From an uncultured Alcaligenaceae bacterium (GTDB lineage: Bacteria > Pseudomonadota > Gammaproteobacteria > Burkholderiales > Burkholderiaceae_B): DNA of 64,000 nucleotides. Each line of letters starts with the position of its first letter. The stretch's first letter is position 1. The DNA lies in NCBI GenBank assembly GCA_937908115.1, contig CALEQZ010000053.1:1-64000 (forward strand), in the 5' to 3' direction. The notes under the pieces were generated by a model. That model was not told where the DNA came from. It searched no databases and saw nothing but the letters and a program-made list of their open reading frames with translations. Position numbers and translations under genes: made by a program. Positions 1 through 8,244 of the stretch are shown piece by piece.

Positions 1-307
1 GCATACGCATACGCTTTAGCGGCATAACCTGTGCAGGTTCCGCTGGGTCAATACAATCCAGCAGCGTGCGCGCCTCGCGCAGTGACACTTTCATCCCGTA
101 CTCGAGAACCTCCGGTTCGCGGATCTCTTTGCAGGTCGGATCGTAGCGACCGATCGCCAGGGTCTCACGCCGGCCGTTGATACGGTAGTCGTACCGGAAT
201 GCCTTGGTCCCGGTGGTCAGGACCATCGCGTATAGGCCGTCGCGGTCGGACGCCTTGTACGGCTTTTCCTTCGGCGCCAGCGCGCCCAGCTCTTTATCAG
301 TCAGCAA
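1..307 (-). CDS. Tyrosine-type site-specific integrase, N-terminal part (runs off the left edge)
   Basis: About 101 N-terminal codons are visible; the catalytic domain lies beyond the window. The reading frame gives the DUF4102-type arm-binding domain of P4-like phage/island integrases, with KPYKASDRDGLY near residue 13 and FRYDYRINGRRETLAIGRYD near residue 32, both hallmarks of that family. A TTG start at 305-307 is chosen because the family starts just before LTDKEL, no ATG is in frame before the upstream stop, and GAGG lies about 6 bases upstream. The gene starts about 220 bp from the 3' end of guaA and reads away from it, the usual position of an integrase beside its attachment site. Inferred role: integration and excision of an island or prophage lying left of the window. 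Confidence 0.85.
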   Translation of the reverse strand, partial: MLTDKELGALAPKEKPYKASDRDGLYAMVLTTGTKAFRYDYRINGRRETLAIGRYDPTCKEIREPEVLEYGMKVSLREARTLLDCIDPAEPAQVMPLKRMRM

Positions 308-313
308 ATCAGC

Positions 314-417
314 CTCACTTTGATTTGCCGCTTGATACCGTCAGACCCCCTGACGGTACCGGAAGCGGCTATTTCGACCGCTTCAAAAGGTACCGTCACG
401 ACGACCGTCAAAGTGAG
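314..417. repeat. Cluster of inverted repeats between integrase and guaA
   Basis: Directly visible: TACCGTCAG at 336-344 and CTGACGGTA at 350-358 form a perfect 9-bp inverted repeat; TACCGTCA recurs at 391-398 and ACCGTCA at 404-410; GAAGCGG (362-368) pairs with CCGCTTC (378-384); CTCACTTTG (314-322) pairs with CAAAGTGAG (409-417). Such repeats upstream of an integrase usually bind the integrase arm domain, an excisionase or a repressor. Which protein binds here is inference. Confidence 0.6.
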
Positions 418-514
418 CGAGATTGGGTGATAGCGGCTAAGACTACATGAGCCACTAATTCCTTATCCTGCTTGGGTTTCGTGGGGATTTTGATACTGCC
501 TGAAACGGTGTGAG

Positions 515-560
515 ACGATCCTAATTCACTCCCACTCAATCGTCGCCGGCGGCTTACTAG
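515..560. other. Probable attachment-site region at the 3' end of guaA
   Basis: The last codons of guaA and the bases just after them lie next to the integrase gene. The 3' end of guaA is an established integration target for genomic islands in many proteobacteria, and the reading frame is preserved because the island restores the final codons. The core cannot be delimited here because the second att copy lies outside the window. Confidence 0.5.
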
Positions 561-2121
561 ACACGTCATAAACCACCCGGTTAATCCCCCTCACCTCGTT
601 AATAATCCGCGACGACACCCGCGCCAGCAGCGCGTGCGGCAGGGGCGCCCAGTCGGCGGTCATGAAGTCGAAGGTTTGCACGGCGCGCAGCGCAACCACG
701 TATTCGTAGGTGCGGCCGTCGCCCATGACGCCGACGGACTTGACGGGCAGGAAGACGGCAAAGGCCTGGGAGGTCAGGTCGTACCAGCTTTTGCCGCTGG
801 TTTCGTCTATGGTGCTGCGCAGTTCGTCGATGAAGATGGCGTCGGCCCGGCGCAGCAGGTCGGCGTATTCGCGCTTGACTTCGCCCAGGATGCGCACGCC
901 CAGGCCCGGGCCTGGGAAGGGGTGGCGGTAGACCATTTGCGCCGGCAGGCCCAAGGCCACGCCCAGTTCGCGGACTTCGTCCTTGAATAGCTCCCGCAGG
1001 GGTTCCAGCAGCTTGAGGTTGAGGGTTTCGGGCAGGCCGCCGACGTTGTGGTGGGACTTGATCGAGGTGGCCTTGCCGGTTTTTCCGCCGGCCGATTCGA
1101 TGACGTCGGGGTAGATGGTGCCCTGGGCCAGCCATTTGGCGCTTTTGATTTTGGCGGCTTCGGCCTGGAAGACTTCGACGAATTCGCGGCCGATGATTTT
1201 GCGCTTGGCTTCGGGGTCGGACACGCCGGCCAGTTTGCTCATGAATTGTTCGGACGCGTCGACGTGGACGATGCGCACGCCCATGTTTTCGGCAAAGGTC
1301 TGCATGACCTGCTTGCCTTCGTCCAGGCGCAGCAGCCCGTGGTCGACGAAGACGCAGGTCAGCTGATCCCCGATGGCCTTGTGGATGAGGGCTGCAGCCA
1401 CGGACGAGTCGACGCCGCCGGACAGGCCCAGGATGACGTGGTCGCTGCCGACTTGTTGGCGGATGCGTTGGACCGCTTCGCTGATGTAGTCGGGCATGTT
1501 CCAGTCGCCGCTGCAGCCGCAGATGTCGCGCACGAAGCGCGCCAGCATGGCCTTGCCCTGGACGGTGTGGGTGACTTCGGGGTGGAATTGCACGCCGTAG
1601 AAGCGCCGTTCTTCGTCGGCCATGCCGGCGATGGGGCAGGACGGCGTGGAGGCCATCAGCTTGAAGCCGGGCGGCAGTTCGGTGACTTTGTCGCCATGGC
1701 TCATCCAGACCTTGAGCATGCCGTGGCCTTCGGGGGTGCGGAAGTCTTCTATGCCTTGCAGCAGCCGCGTGTGGCCGTGGGCGCGCACTTCGGCGTAGCC
1801 AAACTCGCGGTGGTCCGAATGGCTGACCTTGCCGCCCAGCTGGAAGGCCATGGCCTGCATGCCGTAGCAGATGCCGAGCACCGGCACGCCCAGCTCGAAG
1901 ACGGCGTGCGGCACGCGCAGGGAGTCCTCCGCGTAGGCCGAGGCGTGGCTGCCCGACAGGATGATGCCCTTGAGCCCTTGCGCGGCCTGCTCTCGCACGA
2001 ACGCATCGTCGACGTCGCCGGGGTGGATTTCGGAATAGACGCCGGCTTCGCGCACGCGGCGGGCGATCAGCTGGGTGACCTGGGAGCCGTAGTCCAGGAT
2101 GAGGATGCGCTCGTGATGCAT
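526..2121 (-). CDS. guaA: GMP synthase (glutamine-hydrolysing)
   Basis: This enzyme converts XMP to GMP using ATP and glutamine, the last step of guanine nucleotide synthesis, in the cytoplasm. The 531-residue protein has the class I glutamine amidotransferase domain first (LGICYGMQAM with nucleophile Cys about residue 85, and FHPEV later), then the ATP pyrophosphatase domain with the P-loop LGLSGGVDSS, and ends in the conserved dimerisation segment finishing PPATIEWE. ATG at 2121 is chosen because homologs begin with HxxRILILDYGSQ; an in-frame TTG at 2145 would add 8 residues. It lies about 97 bp downstream of guaB, the preceding enzyme of the pathway, and is probably cotranscribed with it. 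Its 3' end abuts an integrase. Confidence 0.97.
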   Translation of the reverse strand: MHHERILILDYGSQVTQLIARRVREAGVYSEIHPGDVDDAFVREQAAQGLKGIILSGSHASAYAEDSLRVPHAVFELGVPVLGICYGMQAMAFQLGGKVSHSDHREFGYAEVRAHGHTRLLQGIEDFRTPEGHGMLKVWMSHGDKVTELPPGFKLMASTPSCPIAGMADEERRFYGVQFHPEVTHTVQGKAMLARFVRDICGCSGDWNMPDYISEAVQRIRQQVGSDHVILGLSGGVDSSVAAALIHKAIGDQLTCVFVDHGLLRLDEGKQVMQTFAENMGVRIVHVDASEQFMSKLAGVSDPEAKRKIIGREFVEVFQAEAAKIKSAKWLAQGTIYPDVIESAGGKTGKATSIKSHHNVGGLPETLNLKLLEPLRELFKDEVRELGVALGLPAQMVYRHPFPGPGLGVRILGEVKREYADLLRRADAIFIDELRSTIDETSGKSWYDLTSQAFAVFLPVKSVGVMGDGRTYEYVVALRAVQTFDFMTADWAPLPHALLARVSSRIINEVRGINRVVYDVSSKPPATIEWE

Positions 2122-2218
2122 GAAAAGTCTGCCGTCAGATATCAATGCGCACCGGTCGGGCTGGCGCCCGCCGGTGCGCGCGTTGCTGGTGGCCGTCGAC
2201 GCCGCCCATGAAGGGCGG

Positions 2219-3679
2219 TCAGTCGGCGCGGTAGTTGGGCGCTTCCTTGGTGATCTGCACGTCGTGCACGTGCGATTCCCGGAAGCCCGCCGAGGTGATT
2301 TCCACGAACTGGGTCTTGGTGCGCATCTCGTCGATGGTGCGGCAGCCGCAGTAGCCCATGGAGGCGCGTATGCCGCCGACCACCTGGTAGATGATGGCGA
2401 TGACGCTGCCCTTGTACGGCACGCGGCCTTCGATGCCTTCGGGCACCAGCTTGTCGGCGTTGTTGGCCGGGTCCTGGAAGTAGCGGTCGGCCGACCCTTC
2501 GGTCATGGCGCCCAGGCTGCCCATGCCGCGGTAGGCCTTGTACGACCGTCCCTGGTACAGGACGACTTCGCCCGGGGCTTCCTCGGTGCCGGCGAACATG
2601 CCGCCCATCATGCACGCGAAGGCGCCGGCAGCGATGGCCTTGGCCACGTCGCCGGAATAGCGGATGCCGCCGTCGGCGATCAGCGGCACGCCGGTGCCTT
2701 CCAGCGCCTTGGCCACGTTGGAGATGGCAGTGATCTGCGGCACGCCGACGCCTGCCACCACGCGGGTGGTGCAGATCGAGCCCGGCCCGATGCCGACCTT
2801 GACGCCGTCGGCGCCGGCCTCGACCAGCGCGCGGGCGGCCTCGCCGGTGGCGACGTTGCCACCGATGACCTCGACCTTGGGAAAGTTCTGCTTGACCCAG
2901 CGCACGCGCTCGAGCACGCCGGCCGAGTGGCCGTGCGCGGTATCGACGACGATGACGTCTACGCCCGCGGCCACGAGCTTGGCCACGCGGTCTTCGGTGC
3001 CCTCGCCCACGCCGACGGCCGCGCCCACGCGCAGCTGGCCCAGCGCATCCTTGCACGCGTTGGGGTGCTCGGTGTTCTTGACGATGTCCTTGACGGTGGC
3101 CAGGCCGCGCAGCTCGAAGTTGTCGTTGACGATGAGCACGCGCTCCAGGCGGTGCTTGTGCATCAGGCGCTGGGCTTCATCCAGCGTCGAACCTTCGGGC
3201 ATGGTGACCAGGCGCTCGCGCGGGGTCATGACGTTGGCCAGCGGCTGCGACAGGTTTTCTTCGAAGCGCAGGTCGCGGTTGGTGACGATGCCGACCAGCT
3301 TGCCGTCCTTGACCACGGGCAGGCCCGAGATGCCGTGCTTGCGCTGCAGGGCGATGGCGTCGCCGACCTTCATGTCCGGGGTGACGGTGACCGGGTCGAT
3401 GACGATGCCGAACTCGTGGCGCTTGACGCGGGCCACTTCGGCCGCCTGCATGTCGGCAGGCATGTTCTTGTGGATGATCCCGATGCCGCCTTCCTGGGCC
3501 ATGGCAATGGCCAGGCGGGCTTCGGTGACGGTGTCCATGGCGGCGGACACCAGCGGGATGTTCAGGGTGATGTTGCGGGTAAGGCGGGTTTGAAGCGAGG
3601 TGTCGCGCGGCAGCACGTCCGAATACGCAGGCACGAGCAGTACGTCGTCGAACGTGAGCGCTTTTTGCAAGAGACGCAT
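2219..3679 (-). CDS. guaB: Inosine-5'-monophosphate dehydrogenase
   Basis: Oxidises IMP to XMP with NAD+, the committed step to GMP. The 486-residue protein is normal length. It starts MRLLQKALTFDDVLLVP, carries a CBS-domain pair at roughly residues 95-205, and has the active-site loop GPGSICTTRVVAGVG with catalytic Cys near residue 300. ATG at 3679 matches the family N-terminus and has GGAG upstream; an earlier in-frame start at 3697 would add six atypical residues. It sits directly upstream of guaA in the usual guaBA arrangement. Confidence 0.97.
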   Translation of the reverse strand: MRLLQKALTFDDVLLVPAYSDVLPRDTSLQTRLTRNITLNIPLVSAAMDTVTEARLAIAMAQEGGIGIIHKNMPADMQAAEVARVKRHEFGIVIDPVTVTPDMKVGDAIALQRKHGISGLPVVKDGKLVGIVTNRDLRFEENLSQPLANVMTPRERLVTMPEGSTLDEAQRLMHKHRLERVLIVNDNFELRGLATVKDIVKNTEHPNACKDALGQLRVGAAVGVGEGTEDRVAKLVAAGVDVIVVDTAHGHSAGVLERVRWVKQNFPKVEVIGGNVATGEAARALVEAGADGVKVGIGPGSICTTRVVAGVGVPQITAISNVAKALEGTGVPLIADGGIRYSGDVAKAIAAGAFACMMGGMFAGTEEAPGEVVLYQGRSYKAYRGMGSLGAMTEGSADRYFQDPANNADKLVPEGIEGRVPYKGSVIAIIYQVVGGIRASMGYCGCRTIDEMRTKTQFVEITSAGFRESHVHDVQITKEAPNYRAD

Positions 3680-3704
3680 GGGAGACTCCGGGCGCAAAGC
3701 AGAA

Positions 3705-5195
3705 TTATACGCGTTGCGCCTGGGCCTCCGCGGTGCGCGCCATGTCGGCGATGACCTGCGCCACGGCCGCGGTCAGCCGCTTGCCGTAGGGCACGTGCAG
3801 GAACTCGTTGGGCCCGTGGGCGTTGGATTTGGGCCCGAGCACCCCGCAGACCATGAACTGCGCCTTGGGAAAGCCCTGCTGCAGCATGTTCATGAGCGGA
3901 ATCGTGCCGCCCTGCCCGATGTAGCCGCACGGCGCCTCGAAGAAGCGCTGCGACGCGTTGTCCAGCGCCTGCGTCAGCCAGCCGGCCGTCTGCGGCGCGT
4001 TCCAGCCGCTGGCCACGCCCGCGGGCTTGAACAGCACCCGCGCGTTGTACGGGGCGTCGGCTTCCAGCAGCGCCTTCAGCTCCTGGGCGGCAGCGGCCGC
4101 GTCGATCAGCGGCGGCAGGCGCAGCGACAGGTAAAAGGCCGTGCGCGGGCGCAGGACGTTGCCGGCGCTTTCCAGCGGCGGCAGGCCCTCGGCGCCAGTC
4201 ACCGACAGGGTCGGCCGCCAGGTGCGGTTGATCAGCGCCTGCTCGGGGCTGGTGGTCATGGGCAGGACGAAGCCGCCGTCGGCGCCGCAGCTCCAGGGCA
4301 GTCGCCGCCAGACCTCCTCGCCCAGGATCTTGGCGGTGGCGCGCGCCTGGTCGATGCGCTCGGCCGGGATCTCGCAGTGGAAGCTTTCGGGCAACAGCCG
4401 GCCGGTGGCGCTGTCTTCCAGCCGGTCGAGCAGGTGGCGCAGGATGCGAAAGCTCGACGGCACCACCCCGCTGGCGTCGCCCGAGTGCACGCCCTCGTCG
4501 AGCACCTGCACTTCCAGCGTGCCGGTGATGATGCCGCGCAGGGACGTCGTCACCCACAGCTGGTCGTAGTTGCCCGCGCCCGAATCCAGGCACACCACCA
4601 GGGCGACGTTGCCCAGCCGGTCGCGCAGCGCGTCCACGTAGGGCAGCAGGTCGTAGCTGCCCGATTCCTCGCAGGTTTCGATGAGGCCCACGCAGCGCGG
4701 CCGCGGCACGCCCTGCTTGTCCAGCGCCTTGACCGCGGTGATGGCCGAATAGACCGCGTAGCCGTCGTCGGCGCCGCCGCGGCCGTACAGCTTGCCGTCC
4801 TCGTACTTGGGCGTCCACGGGCCCAGGCCGCTGCGCCAGCCGGAAAACTCCGGCTGCTTGTCCAGGTGCCCGTACAGCAGCACCGTGTCACCATTGTCTG
4901 GCCCGGTGGCCGGGATCTCGAAGAAGATGACCGGGGTGCGGCCGGGCAGCCGCACGATCTCGAGCGCCAGGCCGTGCACCTTCTGCGCCTCGACCCAGGC
5001 GGCGGCGTCGCGCACGACCTTTTCCAGGTAGCCGTGCTTTTCCCAGTCGGCATCGAAGGCCGGGCTCTTGGCCGGCACGGCGATGTAGTCGGTCAGCGCC
5101 GGGAGGATTTCGCCGTCCCATTTCTCGTCGACGTAGGCCTGCAGGGCTTCGGCGTCCGGAGCGGGAAAGGCTTGGTCGGGAAGGCGGGCGTTCAT
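3705..5195 (-). CDS. M20 family metallopeptidase, cytosolic dipeptidase-like
   Basis: A 496-residue member of peptidase family M20, which hydrolyses dipeptides or related amides with a two-zinc site in the cytoplasm. Visible motifs are LYGHLDKQPE (first metal ligand region, about residue 100), GRGGADDGYA (bridging Asp) and ETCEESGSYDL (catalytic Glu and ligand). The insertion after this is the dimerisation domain, with GVHSGDASG. The HLDKQPE and RGGADDG forms are those of the carnosinase/nonspecific dipeptidase branch rather than DapE. ATG at 5195 follows a GGAG; a longer start is possible but atypical. It lies only 25 bp downstream of the guaB start on the same strand. The substrate is unknown. 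Confidence 0.85.
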   Translation of the reverse strand: MNARLPDQAFPAPDAEALQAYVDEKWDGEILPALTDYIAVPAKSPAFDADWEKHGYLEKVVRDAAAWVEAQKVHGLALEIVRLPGRTPVIFFEIPATGPDNGDTVLLYGHLDKQPEFSGWRSGLGPWTPKYEDGKLYGRGGADDGYAVYSAITAVKALDKQGVPRPRCVGLIETCEESGSYDLLPYVDALRDRLGNVALVVCLDSGAGNYDQLWVTTSLRGIITGTLEVQVLDEGVHSGDASGVVPSSFRILRHLLDRLEDSATGRLLPESFHCEIPAERIDQARATAKILGEEVWRRLPWSCGADGGFVLPMTTSPEQALINRTWRPTLSVTGAEGLPPLESAGNVLRPRTAFYLSLRLPPLIDAAAAAQELKALLEADAPYNARVLFKPAGVASGWNAPQTAGWLTQALDNASQRFFEAPCGYIGQGGTIPLMNMLQQGFPKAQFMVCGVLGPKSNAHGPNEFLHVPYGKRLTAAVAQVIADMARTAEAQAQRV

Positions 5196-5269
5196 GGGCG
5201 AAATCTCCAAGCGGGAAACCAAACCCCGATTCTATGCCCGCCGGGGCGCCGCGGGTAGCGCCTGGCGCG

Positions 5270-5419
5270 GGCGGCCGTGACAACGGTGCGCCGGGCCTGC
5301 GCCCGCATTACCACGCCAGCTACTACGCCGCCTTTGTCTACGACCCGGACGGCTACAACATCGAAGCGGTTTTCCATGGCGGGCAGGCCGCAGGCGCTAC
5401 GGCAGCAGCCCGGGGTTGA
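5270..5419 (+). pseudogene. VOC (glyoxalase-like) gene remnant, C-terminal part only
   Basis: The frame reads DNGAPGLRPHYHASYYAAFV followed by DPDGYNIEAVFH, which is the conserved end of a vicinal oxygen chelate (glyoxalase/bleomycin-resistance) protein, including the metal-binding Glu. The N-terminal two thirds are absent: the sequence upstream runs straight into the start region of the M20 peptidase gene. It ends tail-to-tail with a second VOC remnant on the other strand and overlaps its last bases. Considered non-functional. Confidence 0.65.
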
Positions 5420-5530
5420 AGGCCACCTCCCACAGGTGGCCGTCGGGGTCCTGGAAGTAACCGGCGTAGCCGCCCCAGAAGGTGTCCTGCGCCGGCACCC
5501 CAGGGTGATCAGGGTGACGCGCGGCTGCAT
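5397..5530 (-). pseudogene. VOC (glyoxalase-like) gene with internal deletion
   Basis: From ATG at 5530 the frame reads MQPRVTLITLG, a typical VOC N-terminus. It then breaks, and a different frame continues as DTFWGGYAGYFQDPDGHLWE to NPGLLP and a stop at 5397-5399, a typical VOC C-terminus. The roughly 80 codons normally between these ends are missing and the junction is out of frame, so the gene is an internal-deletion pseudogene. The two ends are clear; the exact junction (about 5495-5500) is approximate. Confidence 0.7.
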
Positions 5531-5533
5531 GGC

Positions 5534-5695
5534 CTAGATGCCAGTGGCGGGATAGTTGGGGCCGGGGTCATGGAAGCCCCCGTTGCTGTAGGGATTGGCC
5601 GCGCCGGGGTGCGGCGGGCCTGGGCGGGAAAAGTCCGCGCCGGCACAGCCGGCAAGCAGCGCGGCCAAGACCAGGCACAGGATGCGCAAAATCAT
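5534..5695 (-). CDS. Small predicted lipoprotein
   Basis: A 53-residue protein, MILRILCLVLAALLAGCAG then a Pro/Gly/Asn-rich tail ending in GPNYPATGI. The hydrophobic segment followed by LAGC is a lipobox with the lipidated Cys at residue 18, so the mature peptide would be only about 36 residues, anchored to the envelope. ATG at 5695 has GAGG about 9 bases upstream. Small lipoproteins of this kind are common in Bordetella; the function is unknown. It lies next to the broken VOC gene. Confidence 0.6.
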   Translation of the reverse strand: MILRILCLVLAALLAGCAGADFSRPGPPHPGAANPYSNGGFHDPGPNYPATGI

Positions 5696-5879
5696 GACGG
5701 ATACCTCGGTGGGTAGGCGGGCGGCCGGCTGCGGCAGCCCCACAGCCGGCCCTTCGCCGGACGTTCCCCACAGGATACACCTCGCCCCACCCTGCCCGCC
5801 GCCAGCCAGGATGGGCCGCACGCTTTAGCTAGCCGCGCACGAACGCAAGCGCCCGCGCAGGCCGGGCGCCGCCCTGCCC

Positions 5880-6818
5880 TTATCCGGCCACGCACCGGGC
5901 CAGCAGGCACAGGCATTCGTACATCAGCGTCGCGCCGAGCAGGGCCGTACTGCCGCTGGGGTCGTAGGGCGGCGCCACTTCCACCACGTCCGCGCCCAGG
6001 AAGTCCAGCCCGTCCAGGCCGCGCAGCAGCGCCAGCGCTTCACGGCTGGACAGGCCGCCCGCTTCGGGTGTGCCGGTGCCCGGCGCATAAGCGGGATCCA
6101 GGCCGTCGATGTCCACCGACAGATAGGCCGGGCCGTCGCCGATGATCCGGCGCGCTTCGCGCACGACTTCGGCCACGCCCAGCGCGTCGAACTCTTCGAT
6201 GAAGACCACGCGCATGCCCGACTCCAACGAATAGCGCCAGCCTTCGTCGGTGTTCTGCGCGCCGCGTATGCCGATCTGTATGGTGCGCTTGGGGTCGAGC
6301 AGGCCCGCCTCGACCGCGCGGCGAAAGGGCGAGCCATGGTTGAACTTGGAGCCTAGGAACGCGTCCCAGGTGTCGGTGTGCGCGTCGATGTGCACCATGC
6401 CGATGGGCTCGCGCAGCCCCATCGCCTGGAAGATCGGAAAGGTAATGGAATGGTCCCCGCCTGCGGCAAGCACCCGCTTGCCCGCGGCAAACAGCGGCTC
6501 GAAAAAGCGCCGGATATCGGCGTGCGATGCCTCCAGGTGGTAGACGTCGGTAAACGGGACGTCGCCCACGTCGCCGACGCGGCACGCGGCAAAGGGATCG
6601 AAGCGGGTGACGTGGTGGATCGCCCGCATCATCGACGACATGTTGCGCATCTCGCGCGGGCCGTAGCGTGCGCCGGGGCGCGCGGTGACGCCGCCGTCGA
6701 AGGGCACGCCGGCGATGGCGATGTCGATCTCGTCCAGGTCGCGCACGCAGGGCACGCGCATAAAGGTGGGGATGCCGCTGTAGCGCGGCAGCTTTTGCTG
6801 GCTGGTATCGGTGGGCAT
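5880..6818 (-). CDS. Agmatinase/arginase-family ureohydrolase
   Basis: A 312-residue member of the ureohydrolase superfamily, which releases urea from guanidino compounds with a two-manganese site. All metal motifs are intact: AAGGDHSITFP, VHIDAHTDTWD and SVDIDGLDPAYAPGTGTPE. The overall pattern fits the agmatinase, guanidinobutyrase or guanidine-hydrolase branch rather than true arginase; sequence reading cannot choose the substrate. ATG at 6818 lies 32 bp after the stop of the XRE-cupin regulator on the same strand, and the gene is the last of a leftward operon with an amino-acid ABC importer, an amidohydrolase and a DUF1989 protein. This suggests use of a guanidino compound as a nitrogen source. 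Confidence 0.85.
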   Translation of the reverse strand: MPTDTSQQKLPRYSGIPTFMRVPCVRDLDEIDIAIAGVPFDGGVTARPGARYGPREMRNMSSMMRAIHHVTRFDPFAACRVGDVGDVPFTDVYHLEASHADIRRFFEPLFAAGKRVLAAGGDHSITFPIFQAMGLREPIGMVHIDAHTDTWDAFLGSKFNHGSPFRRAVEAGLLDPKRTIQIGIRGAQNTDEGWRYSLESGMRVVFIEEFDALGVAEVVREARRIIGDGPAYLSVDIDGLDPAYAPGTGTPEAGGLSSREALALLRGLDGLDFLGADVVEVAPPYDPSGSTALLGATLMYECLCLLARCVAG

Positions 6819-6850
6819 GGCGTCGATGCGTTCGGCTGGCGTGGCGCGCC

Positions 6851-7456
6851 TCAAAAGGTGGCCGGCGTGTTCACCCACAGCACGCGGGCGACGGTGCGGC
6901 CCGGATTGCGGTAGCTGTGCGGCATGTCGCTGGAAAAGTAAAAGGCGTCGCCCGCGGCCAGGCGGTGCACGTCGTCGCCCAGCCGCAGTTCGAATTCGCC
7001 TTCGATGACGTAGCCCATTTCCTCCCCCGCGTGGGCGATCTGCTCCGGGCTTTCGGCGCGCGGGGCCAGCACGTGGATGTCGGCCTGCAGCAGTTGCCCG
7101 CGCATGGGCACGATCAGGCGTTCGAGCGACACGCCGGTGCGGATGCCCCGCGGACCGGTAAATGCGATGACCGGCCGCTCGTGCGCGCGCACGATGGGCG
7201 ATCGCAGCGGCGCTTGCCCGGCAGTCAGTTCGGCCACGTTGGTGTCCAGCGCGCGTGCCAGCCGGTGCAGCGTGGCCAGCGACGGCATGGCCTGGCCGCG
7301 CTCGATGCGCGACAGCAGGCTTTCCGAGCAGCCGGCCGCGCGGGCCAGCGACTTCAGGGTCATGCCGTGGACCATGCGCGCGTGCCGCACGCGCGGGCCC
7401 AGCGCGGCCAGCGGCTGGCCGCCGCCGGCGTCGAATTCGACCTGCGTCTTAGCCAT
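6851..7456 (-). CDS. XRE-family regulator with C-terminal cupin domain
   Basis: A 201-residue regulator. An XRE helix-turn-helix at about residues 18-75 (MTLKSLARAAGCSESLLSRI, ERGQAMPSLATLHRLARALD) is followed by a small-molecule-binding cupin domain at about 120-195 (GEEMGYVIEGEFELRLGD, then SSDMPHSYRN). Proteins of this design regulate neighbouring catabolic genes in response to a substrate or intermediate, for example PuuR-type control of putrescine use. It lies inside the operon between the DUF1989 gene and the agmatinase-family gene. The palindromes upstream of the first gene of the operon (12680-12704) are plausible binding sites; that link is inference. Confidence 0.88.
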   Translation of the reverse strand: MAKTQVEFDAGGGQPLAALGPRVRHARMVHGMTLKSLARAAGCSESLLSRIERGQAMPSLATLHRLARALDTNVAELTAGQAPLRSPIVRAHERPVIAFTGPRGIRTGVSLERLIVPMRGQLLQADIHVLAPRAESPEQIAHAGEEMGYVIEGEFELRLGDDVHRLAAGDAFYFSSDMPHSYRNPGRTVARVLWVNTPATF

Positions 7457-7493
7457 GGAAGCTCCGCGGTGAAGGAAACGGGCGCGGCCGCGC

Positions 7494-8192
7494 TCAAGCG
7501 CCGGCCAGCACGGTGAAGTGCACCTCGACCGGGCGGTTGTCGTTGATGGGAATGATGTCCTGCGGGCAGGCCGACATCACGACCACGCAGTCCATTTCGG
7601 CGCGCAGGTCGACGTAGTCGCCAGCCTTGGACACCGGCGGCAGCCATTGCACGCCGCCGTCGCTGCCCACGGGGATGTTCATCCACAGGTTCAGCGGCTG
7701 CGGTACTTCGCGCGCGCGCAGGCCGATGGCCTTGAGCGCCAGCCGCATGTTGTCGGCGCAATTGTCGTGGTAGTGCGTCACGCCCAGGTTGCGGTACCGG
7801 TAGGCGTCGCAGGCGGCCATCAGCGTGTCATGCACGCCGGGCGAAGTGTCGGCGACCAGCGTCAGGATGGGCCGGCGGCGGTTGGTCGCCAGCGGGTCGC
7901 CCACCTTGGGGATGATACGGTCGATGGCCGCGCGCGCGTGCTCCATGGACATGAACTCGCTCAGATCGTCGGCCTTGAAGGCCCAGGTGTCGCACACCTG
8001 GCTGCCATGCGTGTTAATGATGCGGATGACCTGGCCCTTGGCCAGGCGCACGGCGCGGCCGTGACGTGCGGGCACTTCGTAGCGCTTGCCGATCTCGGGC
8101 GTGCCGTCGGGCGAAATGGGCTCGTTGCCGGTGGCGTTCACGCCGACGGGCTCGCCATTGTCGGGGGTGGCGGCAGACAGCGATTGGTGCAT
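7494..8192 (-). CDS. DUF1989 / urea carboxylase-associated family protein
   Basis: A 232-residue protein of the DUF1989 (urea carboxylase-associated) family. Visible features are the conserved NTHGSQVCDTWAF, SMEHARAAI, and THYHDNCADNM with the His/Cys residues likely to bind metal. Two-subunit members of the family (CgdAB) are carboxyguanidine deiminases in guanidine use; this is a single gene with no urea carboxylase nearby. ATG at 8192 is chosen because GGAAGGAA lies just upstream; the frame is open further but without family similarity. It is cotranscribed with the M20 amidohydrolase upstream and an XRE-cupin regulator downstream. A role in processing a ureido or guanidino nitrogen compound is inferred. 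Confidence 0.82.
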   Translation of the reverse strand: MHQSLSAATPDNGEPVGVNATGNEPISPDGTPEIGKRYEVPARHGRAVRLAKGQVIRIINTHGSQVCDTWAFKADDLSEFMSMEHARAAIDRIIPKVGDPLATNRRRPILTLVADTSPGVHDTLMAACDAYRYRNLGVTHYHDNCADNMRLALKAIGLRAREVPQPLNLWMNIPVGSDGGVQWLPPVSKAGDYVDLRAEMDCVVVMSACPQDIIPINDNRPVEVHFTVLAGA

Positions 8193-8244
8193 GGTGGTTC
8201 CTTCCGTCAGGGTTGCAAAGGGGTTGGGATAAGGCCCGGCGCGG

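Noticed and set aside
199..450. 83-codon plus-strand frame in the integrase leader
   Set aside because: It overlaps the integrase start on the other strand and reads through the inverted repeats; no start context or similarity.
2120..3754. Long plus-strand open frame opposite guaB
   Set aside because: It lies entirely over guaB and its neighbours, has no family motif and shows the His/Ala/Gly-rich composition expected from the antisense of a GC-rich gene.
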